From DASYFG01 sp036498565 (lineage in GTDB: Bacteria > Bacillota > Bacilli > Lactobacillales > Lactobacillaceae), in contig DASYFG010000003.1 in NCBI GenBank assembly GCA_036498565.1, positions 248,001 through 312,000 on the forward strand: DNA of 64,000 nt, given 5' to 3'. This document shows, piece by piece, positions 16,730 to 24,912 of the stretch. Numbering within the stretch: the first letter of the stretch is position 1; the number at the start of each line of letters is the position of its first letter. The translations under genes were made by a program, and so were the position numbers. The notes beneath the pieces are model-generated. The model did no database searches, was not told where the DNA came from, and was given only the letters and a program-made list of their open reading frames with translations.

Positions 16730-16743
16730 AATGAATGTTCATT
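16730..16743 (+). promoter_or_regulatory. second TetR operator copy
   Basis: AATGAATGTTCATT has perfect AATGAA/TTCATT arms and differs from the tetR promoter copy at only two positions. It is directly followed by TATAAAAAGGAG, a -10-like element and the SD of the SDR gene. Confidence 0.65.
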
Positions 16744-16762
16744 TATAAAAAGGAGTTAAAAA

Positions 16763-17590
16763 ATGACAGAGAAAAAAGTTGTCTTGATTACGGGTGCTTC
16801 AAACGGCATGGGATTTGAAAGCGCGAAATTGTTTGCGCAAAACGGATGGATTGTTTACGCGGGTGCGCGACGTTTGGACAAAATGGCCCCCTTGTTGGCA
16901 AACGGCGTGCACACCGTCCAACTGGATGTGACTAATCACGCATCCAACGCGGCTTTTGTGCAAACGGCTTTACAAGAGCAAGGTCGCATTGATGTGCTGA
17001 TTAACAACGCGGGATATGGCGAATATGGTCCGTTAGAAGAAATTTCACTGGACAATGCACGGGCGCAATTGGAGACGAATTTGTTTGGTGCGGCGGATTT
17101 GGCGCAATTAGTTTTGCCAACTATGCGCGCACAAAAAAATGGCCGAATTGTGAATATTTCAAGTATTGGCGGTAACCTTTACACACCGTTAGGTGGTTGG
17201 TATCACGTGACAAAATTTGGTTTGAACGTGTGGAGTGATGTGTTAGATGCCGAAGTTGCGCCATTTGGCGTGCGTTCAGTTGTCGTTCAACCCGGTGGGA
17301 CGGAATCTTCTTGGGGCGAAATTGCCGTTGGCAACGCGCGCAAAAACTTAAAACCAAACTCACCGTATCAACAATTGGTGAACGGTATTGGTGGTGTCTT
17401 TGAACGGGCGACTGGCGGTGCAACATCAGCGGATTTGGCCAAAGTCTTTTACAAAGCGGCGACCGATCAGAAACCAAAAATGCGTTACTTTAATGCCTTC
17501 GGTGATCGTTTGACGGTGTATGTTGCCCGTAATCATCCAAAAATTTTTAAGTTTATTATTACCCAAGTGACAAAACGGTTAAGCAAATAA
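16763..17590 (+). CDS. short-chain dehydrogenase/reductase
   Basis: Classical SDR of 275 residues: TGASNGMG cofactor motif (about 10-17), NNAGYGEYG, catalytic Ser-Tyr-Lys as SSIGG...YHVTK (Tyr about 153, Lys 157). NADP(H) or NAD(H)-dependent oxidoreductase of unknown substrate. AAGGAG SD. Controlled by the adjacent TetR judging by the shared operator. A bidirectional terminator follows. Confidence 0.9.
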   Translation: MTEKKVVLITGASNGMGFESAKLFAQNGWIVYAGARRLDKMAPLLANGVHTVQLDVTNHASNAAFVQTALQEQGRIDVLINNAGYGEYGPLEEISLDNARAQLETNLFGAADLAQLVLPTMRAQKNGRIVNISSIGGNLYTPLGGWYHVTKFGLNVWSDVLDAEVAPFGVRSVVVQPGGTESSWGEIAVGNARKNLKPNSPYQQLVNGIGGVFERATGGATSADLAKVFYKAATDQKPKMRYFNAFGDRLTVYVARNHPKIFKFIITQVTKRLSK

Positions 17591-17619
17591 AAAAGCGACT
17601 CATTGAGTCGCTTTTTTTA
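17590..17619. terminator. bidirectional terminator
   Basis: Stem AAAAGCGACTCA / TGAGTCGCTTTT with T-runs on both strands, between the SDR gene and the convergent MucBP-like gene. Confidence 0.9.
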
Positions 17620-18309
17620 GTCTAACTTTTGCACATAAACGGCATTCAACCAACCTAAATCCGCTAAGCGATACCAGACAACGCCTTTGTCAACCAACGT
17701 TTCGACCACGCTGACAAAATCACCGTCCAAAACCGAACCGACTGGTAAACCGTAAGGTTCTGCATAGACTTCAGTCGTTTGGCCGGGTAAAAAGTCAATT
17801 AGCGCGTTGGGTTGATTGGCTTGTGGTTGCTGGCTGGCAATGAAACCAGCATTTTGAACGTCTTGTGCGTCGTCAAATAACGCGAGTTCGTTTGGTGCAT
17901 ATAAGACCCATTGATCAACGCCGATGCGATACCAGAATTGCCCGCCGGTCGTTACCACGCGCAAATCCGCTTCCCAAAAGGAACCAGCCGCAAGCACGTC
18001 GACCACACCAGCATCATTTTGGGCAGCAACATAAACCGGCGTATCTTTTAACGCTTGCAAATACAATTGCACTTGTTGCGCTTGCGCCCAGTGATTTGGC
18101 CGGTAGTATAGATGCAAATTTTGGACTTGTTGGCCAAAAATGCCCGCCAAACGGCCGTTACCATTCACAAAAGTGTAATCACTCACCGCCACGGGTGCCA
18201 CGCTGTAATCGGCACCAAGCGCGCCATCTAAGCGTTGTGGCTCCGCTAACGCCTCATGTGTTGCAATATCTTCAAAATAAACCCAAACGGGCGCAGCTTG
18301 ATCAGCCAT
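17617..18309 (-). CDS. MucBP-like and SH3-like repeat protein without signal peptide
   Basis: 230-residue protein not recognised as a named family member. Residues about 5-72 have the MucBP-like pattern (VWVYFEDIATHEAL...LDGALGADY...YTFVNGNGRLAG...LHLYYRPN). The rest holds two SH3/GW-like strands blocks, each ending in an aromatic W-hydrophobic motif (FWYRIGVDQWVLY and VWYRLADLGWLNAVYV). Such modules usually bind cell wall or mucin, yet no signal peptide or LPxTG is present. I chose ATG 18309 behind GGAGGCGG; the longer in-frame extension adds no signal sequence. Single gene. Confidence 0.65.
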   Translation of the reverse strand: MADQAAPVWVYFEDIATHEALAEPQRLDGALGADYSVAPVAVSDYTFVNGNGRLAGIFGQQVQNLHLYYRPNHWAQAQQVQLYLQALKDTPVYVAAQNDAGVVDVLAAGSFWEADLRVVTTGGQFWYRIGVDQWVLYAPNELALFDDAQDVQNAGFIASQQPQANQPNALIDFLPGQTTEVYAEPYGLPVGSVLDGDFVSVVETLVDKGVVWYRLADLGWLNAVYVQKLD

Positions 18310-18350
18310 ACCGCCGCCTCCAAATTCACAATTTCTTTTACCATCATACA

Positions 18351-18379
18351 AAAAAAAGCGTGGATAAACCACACTTTTA
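18351..18379 (-). terminator. terminator after the gluconate permease
   Basis: Minus-strand stem AAAAGTGTGG / CCACGCTTTT (one G-T pair), loop TTTAT, followed by a T-run. Confidence 0.75.
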
Positions 18380-18387
18380 TCAAGGAA

Positions 18388-19773
18388 TTAACCGATGACC
18401 GCATTTAAAATCAAGACGATAATCAAACCGGTCACGGCAATCACTGATTCCAACACCGTCCAAATCTTCAACGTCTGTTTCACGTCCAAATCAAAGTATT
18501 CTTTGAACATCCAGAAACCAGCATCGTTGACGTGACTGGCAGCCACGGAACCGGCCCCAATCACAAGGACCATCAAAGCCGGATTAACACCAGTTGTTGC
18601 CATCAAAGGTTGCACCAAACCAGCGGCAGTCAAAGCCGCCACCGTTGCTGAACCCAAAGCGATGCGCAAAACTACTGCAATCAACCAAGCCAACAACAAA
18701 GGTGAAATACTTGAATGCGCAAACAAATCAGAGATTTGAGCAGAAATCCCACCGTCAATCAAAATCTGTTTGAACGCGGCACCACCACCGATAACCAATA
18801 GCAACATGGCAATTGATTTCACAGATTCTTCCAACGTGTTCATGATGTCCTTGGTTGACCGCTTCTGGCGCCAACCCATTGACCAAAGTGCGAAAACCAA
18901 TGAGAAAATCATCGCCGAAACAGGGTTCCCAAACAACATCATCAAAGCGTCCAAACCACTTGGATAATGCGCAACGCCCGCCGCATCAGTCGTTGCGGCA
19001 ATCGCTTTACCGTTGTTGGTAATAATCGCATAAATCGTTGAAATGGCCATGAAGATAACCGGCAACAACGACGTAAACACCGCCAAACCAAAACTAGGCG
19101 TTTCTTTCAAATCAAAAGTTTTAATTTCCCCAAACGCCGTTAATTCGCGCTTGATTTTAAAGGCTTCTGGCGCATAAGCTTTCGCCAATTTAGCAAACAA
19201 AGGACCGGCAATAATCAAAGTCGGAATCGCCACGATAATCCCGTAAATCAAAACCGTTCCCGTGTTAGCACCTAACACACCAGCAATTGCCGTAGGGCCC
19301 GGGTGCGGTGGCAAAAAGCCGTGCGTCACAGACAAAGCGGCCGCCATTGGAATCCCCAAATAAAGCAACGGCACACCAGCTTCAAGGGCGATGGCAAAGA
19401 CAATCGGAATCAACAAAACCATCCCAACTTCAAAGAACAAAGCCACGCCGACGATAAATGACGCCACAATAATTGCCCATTGCAAGCGCTTTTTGCCAAA
19501 CAAATCAATCAACGTGTGCGCAATGCGGTAAGCCCCACCAGCATCAGCCACCAAACGACCAAGCATGGCCCCAAAACCAAAGACGATGGCGAGTTCACCC
19601 AAAGAACCACCAATCCCGTTTTGGATGGAAACAGGGATTTGCCCTAATGGCATCCCCAAACCAAGTCCAACGGCCACCGCCGTGATAATCAATGCAACGA
19701 AAGTGTTGATTTTGAATTTAATAATCAACGCCAATAACAGCAAGATACCAAGAAACAGTACTAAAAATGCCAT
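18388..19773 (-). CDS. gntP: gluconate:H+ symporter, GntP family
   Basis: 461-residue permease with about 12-14 hydrophobic segments and GntP signatures such as ALSVTHGFLPPHPGPTAIA and the C-terminal GAGSVAASHVNDAGFWMFKEYF. It imports gluconate or related sugar acids by proton symport. Of two ATGs, the second (19773) has correct spacing from the GAGGAG SD; the first is only one base away from it. No gluconate kinase or GntR gene is adjacent. Two cre-like sites upstream suggest carbon catabolite repression. Confidence 0.93.
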   Translation of the reverse strand: MAFLVLFLGILLLLALIIKFKINTFVALIITAVAVGLGLGMPLGQIPVSIQNGIGGSLGELAIVFGFGAMLGRLVADAGGAYRIAHTLIDLFGKKRLQWAIIVASFIVGVALFFEVGMVLLIPIVFAIALEAGVPLLYLGIPMAAALSVTHGFLPPHPGPTAIAGVLGANTGTVLIYGIIVAIPTLIIAGPLFAKLAKAYAPEAFKIKRELTAFGEIKTFDLKETPSFGLAVFTSLLPVIFMAISTIYAIITNNGKAIAATTDAAGVAHYPSGLDALMMLFGNPVSAMIFSLVFALWSMGWRQKRSTKDIMNTLEESVKSIAMLLLVIGGGAAFKQILIDGGISAQISDLFAHSSISPLLLAWLIAVVLRIALGSATVAALTAAGLVQPLMATTGVNPALMVLVIGAGSVAASHVNDAGFWMFKEYFDLDVKQTLKIWTVLESVIAVTGLIIVLILNAVIG

Positions 19774-19832
19774 GTTCATTCTCCTCAAAAATGCGCTGAG
19801 CAAACAGCTCTGTGAAATTAAGTGATACGGTT

Positions 19833-19846
19833 TGAAACCGCTTACA
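19833..19846. promoter_or_regulatory. cre site 1 upstream of gntP
   Basis: TGAAACCGCTTACA is a perfect match to the CcpA operator consensus TGWAANCGNTNWCA. It lies 60 nt before the gntP start, near the expected transcription start. Confidence 0.75.
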
Positions 19847-19875
19847 ATAATTAGTGTAACATACAAAATGAAAAT

Positions 19876-19889
19876 TGCAAACGGTTACA
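19876..19889. promoter_or_regulatory. cre-like site 2 upstream of gntP
   Basis: TGCAAACGGTTACA differs from the cre consensus at one position. It overlaps a minus-strand -35-like TTGCAA, where CcpA binding would block initiation. Confidence 0.55.
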
Positions 19890-19890
19890 G

Positions 19891-19921
19891 AAAAACACCG
19901 CTTCCAAAAAAGCGGTGTTTC
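19891..19921 (-). terminator. terminator after the ClpE-type ATPase
   Basis: Stem AAACACCGCTT / AAGCGGTGTTT with a 6-nt loop, T-run on the minus strand. Confidence 0.85.
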
Positions 19922-19925
19922 ATCA

Positions 19926-21959
19926 TTAATTTTCAACTAACGCTGGTGCACTGGCGGCAATCACGATGTTGTCATCAACGAGATCAGCTTGTAAGTCGTG
20001 TTGCGTTGGATTTGCCAAATAAAAATCAGCGACTTGATCTTCAATTTGTTCTTGCAAAACCCGGCGCAGCGGACGTGCCCCCATGCTTGGATTATTGCCC
20101 AAAGCGACTAATTTTGCTTTGGCCGCGTCACTGACGGCGACGTGCAACTGATTATCAGCAAGCATGTTGTTCATTTCGGCTAACAACAAGTCGACAATTT
20201 GCGTCAAATCCGTGGTGTCAAGTGCACGGAATTCTACAATATCATCAAAACGATTCAAAAATTCAGGACGGAAGTAATTCGTCAAACGCTTAATCAAGTC
20301 ATTGGTTGAAGTGTTTGCACCGCCAAAACCAACGGTTGCAACGCTATCACCAACCCCGGCATTTGAGGTCATGATAATAATTGTGTCTTTGAAAGACACA
20401 ACGTGTCCTTGCGCATCTGTCAAACGTCCGTCGTCCAAAATTTGTAAGAACAAATTCATGACGTCCGGGTGAGCTTTTTCGATTTCGTCCAACAAAATCA
20501 ACGCATAAGGATGACGCCGTACTTGTTCAGTCAATTGGCCGGCTTCTTCATAACCGACATAACCAGCCGGCGCACCGATTAACTTGGAAACGGCGTGCTT
20601 TTCCATGTATTCACTCATATCAAAGCGAATCATGGCATCGCGCTGACCAAACATTTCAGCCGCCAATTGCTTGGCAGTTTCTGTTTTTCCCACACCAGTG
20701 GGACCGACAAATAGGAAAGAACCAATTGGTCGACCGGATTTGGTCAAACCAATGCGGTTACGGCGGACGGCCTTGGCAACTTTTTCAACGGCCGCGTCTT
20801 GCCCAATCACATGTTGCTTCAAATCCGCATCCAAATCACGCAATTGCGTGGCTTCGTTGGCTTTTAGTTCGCCGATAGGGATGTTGGTTTTATCTTCGAT
20901 AATGCGCATGATGTCGGCGTCGGTAACGTGATTATCCGCTTCGTCTAACGTTTGTTGGGCTTCGGCGGCTTCTTTTTGGCGCGTGAGTTGCGTCACTTGG
21001 TCGCGCCAATAAGCGGCTTTTTCGTAATCTTGTTTGTCAACGGCTTGTTGTTTCATGGCTTCAGCCGAGTGAATTTTATTTTGTAAAGCTTCTGGATCGA
21101 CGAACGTTAAGGTTAAGTTCTTGCGTGATCCCGCTTCGTCTAATAAGTCAATGGCTTTGTCCGGCAAAAACCGTTCCGTAATATAGCGATGACTTAAATC
21201 AACGGCCGCTTGCAGCGCGTCATCGCTGTATTGGACGTGGTGATAATCTTCATATTTACTGCGAATGCCTTGGAGAATTGTCAAAGTTTCGGCCAAAGTT
21301 GGTTCGTTAACTTGGACGGGTTGGAAACGACGTGCGATGGCGCCGTCTTTTTCGATTTTGCGATATTCATTGAGCGTGGTGGCACCGACTAATTGGAATT
21401 CACCGCGGGCCAGCGCCGGTTTTAAAATGTTGCCGGCGTCCATGCCGCCTTCGGCATTACCGGCGCCCATAATTTCGTGAATTTCATCAATGAACAAAAT
21501 CACGTCGTCGCGTTTGGTGACTTCTTGCATCAATTGTTGCATCCGTTGTTCAAATTGTCCGCGCATCGCCGTTCCTTGAACCAACGAGACAACGTCTAAG
21601 CGAATAACCGCTTTATTTTGTAGTTTCGCGGGCACTTTTTCAGCAACAATTGCTTGAGCCAAACCTTCGACCACCGCGGTTTTTCCAACCCCGGGTTCAC
21701 CAATTAAAACGGGATTGTTTTTGGTCCGGCGATTCAAAATTTCAATGGTGCGGGCCACTTCGCTATCACGGCCGATGACGGGATCGAGTTTGCCTTGGCG
21801 CGCTAATTCGGTCATATCCACACCGAATTCGCCAAGTAAAGATTGCTGATTTTGTTTGTTTTGCTTCGCGTTGCCGGCTTGCTGGCGTTGCATTTCGCCG
21901 TTCATTGCGCGAAAAATATCTTCAATATTATTAAATCCAAAGGGATCTTGATTTGCCAT
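19926..21959 (-). CDS. clpE: ClpE-type AAA+ ATPase lacking the N-terminal zinc finger
   Basis: Hsp100 unfoldase of 677 residues with two AAA+ modules: Walker A at 87-94 (GEPGVGKT) and a second GPTGVGKT in the C-terminal half, plus a short UVR-like middle region (QDYEKAAYWRDQVTQL). The core wording (RLDVVSLVQGT, AGNILKPALARGE, LPDKAIDLLDEAGSRKNLT) is ClpE-like. ClpE normally begins with a CxxC zinc finger; here the first 40 residues are a DPFGFNNIEDIF segment plus a Q/N-rich linker with no cysteine, more like the start of ClpL. It may partner ClpP or act alone. Long in-frame extension rejected because GGAGGAC sits before ATG 21959. A CtsR-like box lies in its leader. Confidence 0.88.
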   Translation of the reverse strand: MANQDPFGFNNIEDIFRAMNGEMQRQQAGNAKQNKQNQQSLLGEFGVDMTELARQGKLDPVIGRDSEVARTIEILNRRTKNNPVLIGEPGVGKTAVVEGLAQAIVAEKVPAKLQNKAVIRLDVVSLVQGTAMRGQFEQRMQQLMQEVTKRDDVILFIDEIHEIMGAGNAEGGMDAGNILKPALARGEFQLVGATTLNEYRKIEKDGAIARRFQPVQVNEPTLAETLTILQGIRSKYEDYHHVQYSDDALQAAVDLSHRYITERFLPDKAIDLLDEAGSRKNLTLTFVDPEALQNKIHSAEAMKQQAVDKQDYEKAAYWRDQVTQLTRQKEAAEAQQTLDEADNHVTDADIMRIIEDKTNIPIGELKANEATQLRDLDADLKQHVIGQDAAVEKVAKAVRRNRIGLTKSGRPIGSFLFVGPTGVGKTETAKQLAAEMFGQRDAMIRFDMSEYMEKHAVSKLIGAPAGYVGYEEAGQLTEQVRRHPYALILLDEIEKAHPDVMNLFLQILDDGRLTDAQGHVVSFKDTIIIMTSNAGVGDSVATVGFGGANTSTNDLIKRLTNYFRPEFLNRFDDIVEFRALDTTDLTQIVDLLLAEMNNMLADNQLHVAVSDAAKAKLVALGNNPSMGARPLRRVLQEQIEDQVADFYLANPTQHDLQADLVDDNIVIAASAPALVEN

Positions 21960-21970
21960 TGTTTTGTCCT

Positions 21971-21987
21971 CCTGACCAATTTTGACC
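21971..21987 (-). promoter_or_regulatory. CtsR-like operator
   Basis: Minus strand reads GGTCAAA-ATT-GGTCAGG, a direct heptad repeat matching the CtsR operator (RGTCAAA NAN RGTCAAA) except for its last two bases. It lies just downstream of the -10 box and next to the SD, a repressing position for a heat-shock gene. Confidence 0.7.
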
Positions 21988-21995
21988 TTTGCTAA

Positions 21996-22024
21996 ATTAT
22001 AAAACCCTTGCAACAAAAACGCAA
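21996..22024 (-). promoter_or_regulatory. promoter of the ClpE-type gene
   Basis: Minus-strand -35 TTGCGT (22019-22024), 17-nt spacer, -10 TATAAT (21996-22001). Confidence 0.7.
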
Positions 22025-22083
22025 ACAATTGACACATAAGTTCGGTATAATAAAAGAAATGATGAACAAGAGAGGTGGATATC

Positions 22084-22533
22084 ATGAACAAAGGGTTAAC
22101 AATCGGCTTAAGTATCATCGGGATTTTGGCAATTGGTGGGGGAACAGCGGCCTATCTCGTCAATCAAGATCAGCAACCAAAAGTCGCCGTTTCAAGTAGT
22201 ACAACTACGAAAAAATCAAGTCAAAGTACGACAACGTCATCAACGTCAAGCTCGCAAAGTAGCGCGACATCTAGCAGCGCTTCATCACAAAGTACGTCAA
22301 GTGCTGCGTCATCAACTGAAGTTACAGACTCATCGTCTTCAAATGATAGCGTGGATCAAGTGAACGGCGAAACAATTACACCTGCCATGATTGCGGCAGC
22401 CCGTGAAAAACTCACGCAAGCCGGTTATCAAGCAGGGGCGTTTACCGATACGGATATCAAAAAAATGATTAAGCAATCGGCAGCTCAACACGTGGATGTG
22501 GATGTCATTGCACAACAATGGGTAGGTCAATAA
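22084..22533 (+). CDS. membrane-anchored Ser/Thr-rich protein
   Basis: 149 residues, unrecognised. An N-terminal hydrophobic helix (about 6-27, LTIGLSIIGILAIGGGTAAYLV) acts as signal anchor, without a lipobox cysteine. Residues about 37-95 are almost only Ser, Thr and Ala, a flexible extracellular linker. The last 50 residues (ITPAMIAAAREKLTQAG...VDVDVIAQQWVGQ) look like a small helical domain. SD GAGAGGTGG; the in-frame GTG at 22075 overlaps the SD and is not used. Divergent from clpE; the next small gene starts 1 nt after its stop. Confidence 0.75.
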   Translation: MNKGLTIGLSIIGILAIGGGTAAYLVNQDQQPKVAVSSSTTTKKSSQSTTTSSTSSSQSSATSSSASSQSTSSAASSTEVTDSSSSNDSVDQVNGETITPAMIAAAREKLTQAGYQAGAFTDTDIKKMIKQSAAQHVDVDVIAQQWVGQ

Positions 22534-22534
22534 C

Positions 22535-22711
22535 ATGCCGGATTTTTATGCACAATTGGAAGCTTTGCGTGGGGATGAACTAGCTGAATTTGAAGTGACG
22601 CCAGAAACGTTTGCGGCGTTCCATAAAGTTTGGGCCAATTACGGTTACCAAAACGCGATTGTGGGCACCGCTCAACAAGGTGGCCGCGTCATTTATCGCA
22701 AAGCTAAATAA
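22535..22711 (+). CDS. small hypothetical protein (58 aa)
   Basis: Short reading frame MPDFYAQLEALRGDELAEFEV...GGRVIYRKAK beginning one base after the stop of the Ser-rich gene, with the SD-like GGTAGGTC inside that gene's end. No signal peptide or membrane helix; acidic first half, basic tail. Good codon use and tight coupling support a real gene, and the function is unknown. Confidence 0.65.
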   Translation: MPDFYAQLEALRGDELAEFEVTPETFAAFHKVWANYGYQNAIVGTAQQGGRVIYRKAK

Positions 22712-22750
22712 AACATGTTACGCGTTACACGGTCTTTTTCAACAAATTAC

Positions 22751-22779
22751 TTGTTTTTTTGAAAGCGTTTTAATATAAT
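22751..22779 (+). promoter_or_regulatory. ptsHI promoter overlapped by a cre-like site
   Basis: -35 TTGTTT (22751-22756), 17-nt spacer, -10 TATAAT (22774-22779). TGAAAGCGTTTTAA (22760-22773) matches the cre consensus except for one base and occupies the spacer up to the -10. Confidence 0.7.
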
Positions 22780-22825
22780 ATTTGCAGAACGTTATTTACA
22801 ACGATATAAAAGGAGCTTATTGAAC

Positions 22826-23095
22826 ATGTCAGTATCAAAAGAATTTCACATTGTAGCCGAAACAGGTATCCACGCACGCCCAGCAACTTTGTTGGTGCAA
22901 GCTGCTTCAAAGTTTGCTTCAGACGTAACTTTGTCATTTAACGGCAAAGACGTTAACTTGAAGTCAATCATGGGTGTTATGTCATTGGGTGTTGGTCAAG
23001 GTGCTGACGTAACAATCACAACATCAGGTGATGACGAAGAAGCTGCTTTGGCTGCTATCACAGATGCAATGAACGCAGAAGGATTGGCTGAATAA
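22826..23095 (+). CDS. ptsH: phosphocarrier protein HPr
   Basis: Central PTS phosphocarrier, 89 residues. The active histidine is His16 in GIHARPAT (family His15) and the HPr kinase target is Ser47 in LKSIMGVMSL (family Ser46), so both sugar transport and CcpA-mediated catabolite control are supported. ATG 22826 fits the family start MSVSKEFHIV; a TTG at 22820 is too close to the AAAGGAG. ptsI follows after 2 nt. Confidence 0.97.
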   Translation: MSVSKEFHIVAETGIHARPATLLVQAASKFASDVTLSFNGKDVNLKSIMGVMSLGVGQGADVTITTSGDDEEAALAAITDAMNAEGLAE

Positions 23096-23097
23096 AA

Positions 23098-24813
23098 ATG
23101 GCTGAAACATTCAAAGGAATTGCGGCAAGTAACGGAATCGCAATCGCTAAAGCGTATTTGCTGGTTGACCCAGACTTGTCCTTTGAACAACAAACAATTG
23201 ATGATGTCGCAGCAGAACAAGCCCGTGTTGACGCGGCTTTTTCTGCATCTAGCGATGATTTGACAAAAATCAAAGAAAAGGCTGCCCAAAACTTGGGTGA
23301 AACCGAAGCGCAAGTGTTTGAAGCGCATTTGATGGTTTTGGCTGACCCTGAATTGACAGGGGCAATCAAGCAAAACATTGCCGACAACAAAGTGAACGCT
23401 GAACAAGCGGTCAAAGACGTGACAGACATGTACATTGGTATGTTTGAAGCGATGACAGATAACGCGTACATGCAAGAACGCGCGGCTGACATTCGCGACG
23501 TGACCAAGCGCATCATGTCACACTTGTTGAACGTGGCTTTGCCAAACCCAGCTTTGATTGACGAAGAAGTTGTGTTGATCGCACGCGATTTGACACCTTC
23601 TGACACGGCGCAATTGGACCGTCAATTTGTTAAAGGAATTTTGACAGATGTTGGGGGCCGTACAGCGCACTCAGCAATCATGGCGCGTACTTTGGAAATC
23701 CCAGCAGTCGTTGGAACAAACAAAGCAACGCAAATTCCAGCGGGCACAACAGTGATTGTTGATGGTTTGACCGGAGACTTCATCATTGATCCTTCTGCTG
23801 ACCAAATTGCTGAATACCAAGCAGCAGGTGACAAATATTTGGCTGAACGTGCCGAATGGGCTAAGTTGAAAGACGAAGCGTCAGTTTCTGCCGACGGTAA
23901 AGAATTTGTCATCGGTGCTAACATTGGTGCGCCAAAGGACATGCCTGGTGTCTTGGAAAACGGTGCCGAAGGGGTTGGTTTGTACCGGACTGAATTCTTG
24001 TACATGGAATCAGACCACTTGCCAACCGAAGATGAACAATTTGAAAGCTACAAGACAGTGCTTGAACAAATGAACGGCAAGCCTGTGACAGTGCGGACAA
24101 TGGACATCGGTGGTGACAAAGAATTGTCATACTGGAAGTTGCCTAAGGAAGAAAATCCATTCTTGGGATACCGTGCAATCCGTATTTCATTGGATCAACA
24201 AGATATCTTCCGGACGCAATTGCGTGCTTTGTTGCGTGCTTCTGCTTACGGTAACTTGTGGATTATGTTCCCAATGATTGCTACGCTTGGTGAATTCCGC
24301 CAAGCCAAGGCCATTTACACGGAAGAACGTGAAAAGTTGGCTGGTGAAGGCGTTGACATGGGTGAAGTGAAGTTGGGAATCATGATTGAAATCCCAGCAG
24401 CTGCCATGATTGCAGATAAGTTTGCTAAGGAAGTGGACTTCTTCTCAATCGGAACCAACGATTTGATTGGTTACACAATGGCTGCTGATCGTGGAAACGA
24501 CAAGTTGGCTTACTTGTACCAACCTTACAACCCGGCTATCTTGCGTTTGATTAACAACGTGATTGACGCTGCCCACGCCGAAGGCAAATTTGCTGCGATG
24601 TGTGGTGAAATGGCCGGTGATCCTGTGGCTTTGCCAATCTTGTTGGGCATGGGCTTGGATGAATTCTCAATGTCTGCGCCATCAATTTTGCAAGCACGTT
24701 CATTGATGAAGAAGTTGTCAACTGCTGATATGGCCGAATTGGCTAAGAAGGCGTTGGACGCTGAAACAAACGATGAAGTGAAGGCATTAGTTGAATCAAC
24801 TGTGAATGCTTAA
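23098..24813 (+). CDS. ptsI: PTS enzyme I
   Basis: PEP-dependent kinase of HPr, 571 residues. Phosphorylated histidine His191 in GGRTAHSAIMART; C-terminal PEP-binding TIM barrel with GIMIEIPAAAMIAD, DFFSIGTNDLIGY and the catalytic-cysteine region AAMCGEMAGD. Complete. Forms the general PTS operon with ptsH, and feeds the mannitol PTS encoded at the end of the window. Confidence 0.98.
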   Translation: MAETFKGIAASNGIAIAKAYLLVDPDLSFEQQTIDDVAAEQARVDAAFSASSDDLTKIKEKAAQNLGETEAQVFEAHLMVLADPELTGAIKQNIADNKVNAEQAVKDVTDMYIGMFEAMTDNAYMQERAADIRDVTKRIMSHLLNVALPNPALIDEEVVLIARDLTPSDTAQLDRQFVKGILTDVGGRTAHSAIMARTLEIPAVVGTNKATQIPAGTTVIVDGLTGDFIIDPSADQIAEYQAAGDKYLAERAEWAKLKDEASVSADGKEFVIGANIGAPKDMPGVLENGAEGVGLYRTEFLYMESDHLPTEDEQFESYKTVLEQMNGKPVTVRTMDIGGDKELSYWKLPKEENPFLGYRAIRISLDQQDIFRTQLRALLRASAYGNLWIMFPMIATLGEFRQAKAIYTEEREKLAGEGVDMGEVKLGIMIEIPAAAMIADKFAKEVDFFSIGTNDLIGYTMAADRGNDKLAYLYQPYNPAILRLINNVIDAAHAEGKFAAMCGEMAGDPVALPILLGMGLDEFSMSAPSILQARSLMKKLSTADMAELAKKALDAETNDEVKALVESTVNA

Positions 24814-24821
24814 TTATACAA

Positions 24822-24848
24822 AAAGTCGCTTTTGAAGCGGCTTTTTTT
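24822..24848 (+). terminator. terminator after ptsI
   Basis: Stem AAAGTCGCTT / AAGCGGCTTT, 3-nt loop, T-run. Confidence 0.85.
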
Positions 24849-24872
24849 GTGTGCGATTGGGTCTAGGACATG

Positions 24873-24881
24873 TGCTATAAT
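24873..24881 (+). promoter_or_regulatory. extended -10 promoter of the lafA operon
   Basis: TGC-TATAAT; the -35-like TTGGGT is only 13 nt upstream, so the extended -10 probably dominates. It lies 31 nt before lafA. Confidence 0.6.
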
Positions 24882-24912
24882 ATTTAATAAGTATGACTAA
24901 AGGGGGAAGCCA

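Noticed and set aside
22029..22051. TTGACA...TATAAT as promoter of the Ser-rich gene
   Set aside because: Spacing is only 11 nt, too short for sigma-A; the -10 may be real but the -35 match is coincidental.
22084..22365. Low-complexity Ser/Thr tract as a tandem DNA repeat
   Set aside because: Codons vary (AGT, TCA, TCG, AGC) without a fixed unit, so it is a protein-level bias, not a DNA repeat.
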